This document shows positions 5,563 through 6,892 of a stretch of 6,892 nucleotides of DNA, in pieces. Position 1 is the stretch's first letter; every line of letters begins with the position of its first letter. Under the pieces are notes generated by a model. The model was not told where the DNA came from. It did no database searches and saw nothing but the letters and a program-made list of their open reading frames with translations. The position numbers were made by a program, and so were the translations under genes. The stretch spans positions 1-6,892 of the forward strand of contig CAMLHR010000067.1 in assembly GCA_946479915.1 (NCBI GenBank), in the 5' to 3' direction. This stretch comes from an uncultured Lysobacter sp. (GTDB lineage Bacteria; Pseudomonadota; Gammaproteobacteria; Xanthomonadales; Xanthomonadaceae).

Positions 5563-6833
5563 CCTGGTACCGCGCGACCGCCGCGACCGGCCCCGCGCAC
5601 GAGGCGCTGCGCGGGAACGCCGAGTGCGACACCTGCGTGGTCGGCGGCGGGTTCGCCGGCCTCAACACCGCGCTGGGCCTGGGCGAACGCGGCCTTGGCG
5701 ACGGCGTCGTGCTGCTGGAGGCGTCCCGCGTCGGCGAGGGTGCGTCCGGGCGCAACGGCGGCTTCGTGTTTGGCGGGTTCTCGCGCGGCGAGGACAGGCT
5801 GCTCGAGGACCTCGGCCCCGCGCGGGCACGCGCGCTGTACGCGGGGACCACCGACGCGGTTGGACGCATCCGCGCGCGCATCGACCTCCATGGGATCGAC
5901 TGCGAACGCACCGAAGCCGGCGTGCTCTGGGCCAACTGGTTCGAGGATCCCGCCGTGCTGCGGTCGCGCCAGCGCCTGCTTGCCGAGCACTACGGCGTCG
6001 ACTGGCAGTGGGTCCCGCGCGACGCGGTGCGCACGATGCTGCACACGGACCGCTACACCGACGCGCTGTTCGAGTCGGACGCGTTCCACTTCCATCCGCT
6101 GAAATACGTGCAGGGCATCGCGCGCGCCGCGGCCGGGCTGGGCGTGCGCGTGCATGAAGGCACGCCCGCGACGGGCCTGTCGCGCGACGGCGCGGGCTGG
6201 CGCGTGGACACCCCCGGCGGGACCGTACGCGCGCGGCAGGTGGTCCTGGCCTGCGGCGGTTACCTGGCCGGCCTGCGCGACGACGTCGACGCCGGCGTGC
6301 TGCCGATCGCGACGTACGCGATGGCCACCGAGCCGCTGGGCGACCGGCTCGGCCAGGTGATGTCGACGCGGGCGGCGGTGTACGACACGCGCTTCGCGTT
6401 CGACTACTACCGGCCGCTGGCCGACACGCGCCTGTTGTGGGGCGGGCGCATCTCCATCTTGGACCGCGACCCGACGGCGGTGGCGCGACTGCTCCGGCGC
6501 GACCTGATGAAGGTCTACCCGCAACTGGAAGGCGTGCGCATCGACCATGCCTGGTCCGGGCTCATGAGCTACGCACGGCACGAGATGCCGCAGCTGGGGC
6601 GGATCGACGACGGGCTGTGGCTCGCCCAGGCCTTCGGCGGGCACGGCGTCGCGCCGACGACGTTCGCCGGCGAGCTGCTCGCGTCGGCGATCGCGGAAGG
6701 CGACACGCGCTGGCGCGAGTTGTGCGACTACGGGCTGGTGTCGGCGCTCAAGCCCGCGGGCTTCGTCGGCGCGCAGCTGCGCTACTGGTGGCTGCAGGCG
6801 CTGGACGCGTGGAAGGACCTGCGCGAGGGCTAG
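5559..6833 (+). CDS. FAD-dependent oxidoreductase, DAO family (PuuB/OrdL-like)
   Basis: This 424-residue protein belongs to the D-amino-acid-oxidase-type (DAO) flavoprotein fold. It has an N-terminal FAD dinucleotide-binding motif CVVGGGFAGL (26-35; Gly29, Gly31, Gly34), Glu54 at the end of the second strand (VVLLEAS) for the adenosine ribose, and ASGRNGGFVFGGFS (62-75), typical of the gamma-glutamylputrescine oxidase/OrdL branch. A second strand for FAD, VVLACGGYL (228-236), and a C-terminal FAD loop, QAFGGHGVAPT (357-367), complete the fold. It likely oxidises an amine or amino acid with O2 or an electron carrier. The substrate is unknown, and no glutamylpolyamine pathway gene is in view. 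I see no signal peptide or membrane helix, so it is cytoplasmic. The GTG start overlaps the galU stop by 4 bp (GTGA) with no well-placed ribosome binding site, so translation probably depends on galU. Its TAG stop overlaps the stop of the convergent thiolase gene. Confidence 0.88.
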   Translation: MTWYRATAATGPAHEALRGNAECDTCVVGGGFAGLNTALGLGERGLGDGVVLLEASRVGEGASGRNGGFVFGGFSRGEDRLLEDLGPARARALYAGTTDAVGRIRARIDLHGIDCERTEAGVLWANWFEDPAVLRSRQRLLAEHYGVDWQWVPRDAVRTMLHTDRYTDALFESDAFHFHPLKYVQGIARAAAGLGVRVHEGTPATGLSRDGAGWRVDTPGGTVRARQVVLACGGYLAGLRDDVDAGVLPIATYAMATEPLGDRLGQVMSTRAAVYDTRFAFDYYRPLADTRLLWGGRISILDRDPTAVARLLRRDLMKVYPQLEGVRIDHAWSGLMSYARHEMPQLGRIDDGLWLAQAFGGHGVAPTTFAGELLASAIAEGDTRWRELCDYGLVSALKPAGFVGAQLRYWWLQALDAWKDLREG

Positions 6834-6892
6834 ACCGCCTCGAAGACCCCCGCCGCCCCCATGCCGGTGCCGATGCACATCGTCACCATGCC
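6830..6892 (-). CDS. Thiolase (acetyl-CoA C-acyltransferase), C-terminal end only
   Basis: The minus strand from the window edge encodes 20 residues and a TAG stop: they begin GMVTMCIGTGMG and end AAGVFEAV. This is the characteristic end of thiolases: the CIGTGMG run carries the second catalytic Cys (codon 6877-6875), the acid/base residue in the CxGxG loop, and the FEAV end matches the final strand. Thiolases cleave 3-ketoacyl-CoA in fatty acid beta-oxidation (FadA type) or condense acetyl-CoA (AtoB/PhaA type); the fragment cannot tell which. The remaining (about 370-residue) part lies beyond the window. It converges on the oxidoreductase gene, sharing a CTAG stop overlap, so it belongs to a separate transcript. 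Confidence 0.85.
   Translation of the reverse strand, partial: GMVTMCIGTGMGAAGVFEAV

Noticed and set aside
6834..6860. C-rich run (GACCCCCGCCGCCCCC) as a terminator or i-motif/G-quadruplex element
   Set aside because: It is explained by Gly, Ala and Val codons of the thiolase end on the minus strand, and it has neither a hairpin nor evenly spaced long G-tracts.
5289..6878. A 529-codon minus-strand open frame opposite galU and the oxidoreductase
   Set aside because: Its composition (Arg, His, Gln, Ala, Gly) is typical of a shadow frame, it runs into the thiolase end in another frame, and it has no motif I recognise.

Overview
The window is a compact, GC-rich (roughly 70% by eye) bacterial chromosomal segment. 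It holds six complete plus-strand genes packed end to end and the last 20 codons of a convergent minus-strand gene. The ihfB-lapA-lapB order is the classic gammaproteobacterial arrangement found downstream of rpsA. The high GC, and the run of lapB into a sugar-phosphate transferase, a CapD/WbpM-type dehydratase and galU, suggest the Xanthomonadaceae/Lysobacteraceae (Lysobacter, Luteimonas, Xanthomonas and relatives). That placement is inference from gene order and composition, not a database match.

Layout: 1-40 is a short leader before ihfB (41-343), the beta subunit of integration host factor. lapA (357-578) and lapB (575-1753) follow; they encode small inner-membrane proteins of LPS assembly control. 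Next is a polytopic polyprenyl-phosphate sugar-1-phosphate transferase of the WecA/WbpL family (1755-2753). It overlaps a membrane-bound UDP-sugar 4,6-dehydratase of the WbpM/PglF/CapD family (2750-4657), which overlaps galU (4657-5562), which overlaps an FAD-dependent amine/amino-acid-oxidase-like protein (5559-6833). The tail of a thiolase lies on the minus strand (6830-6892).

The theme is the cell envelope. LapAB adjust LPS synthesis to demand. The dehydratase makes a 4-keto-6-deoxy-HexNAc nucleotide sugar, the transferase loads a first sugar-phosphate on undecaprenyl phosphate, and GalU supplies UDP-glucose. Every junction from lapA to the oxidoreductase is a 1-4 bp overlap or a 1 bp gap, so translational coupling across one transcript is likely. 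The FAD oxidoreductase is the functional outlier.

I found no mobile element, CRISPR array, tRNA/rRNA, frameshift or disrupted gene. I see no undescribed defence or mobile system here. The points most worth a second look are a Leu in place of the unusual catalytic-site Met of the dehydratase, an AT-rich rare-codon patch that could be an internal promoter, the oxidoreductase tied to galU, and a CTAG palindrome that stops genes on both strands.
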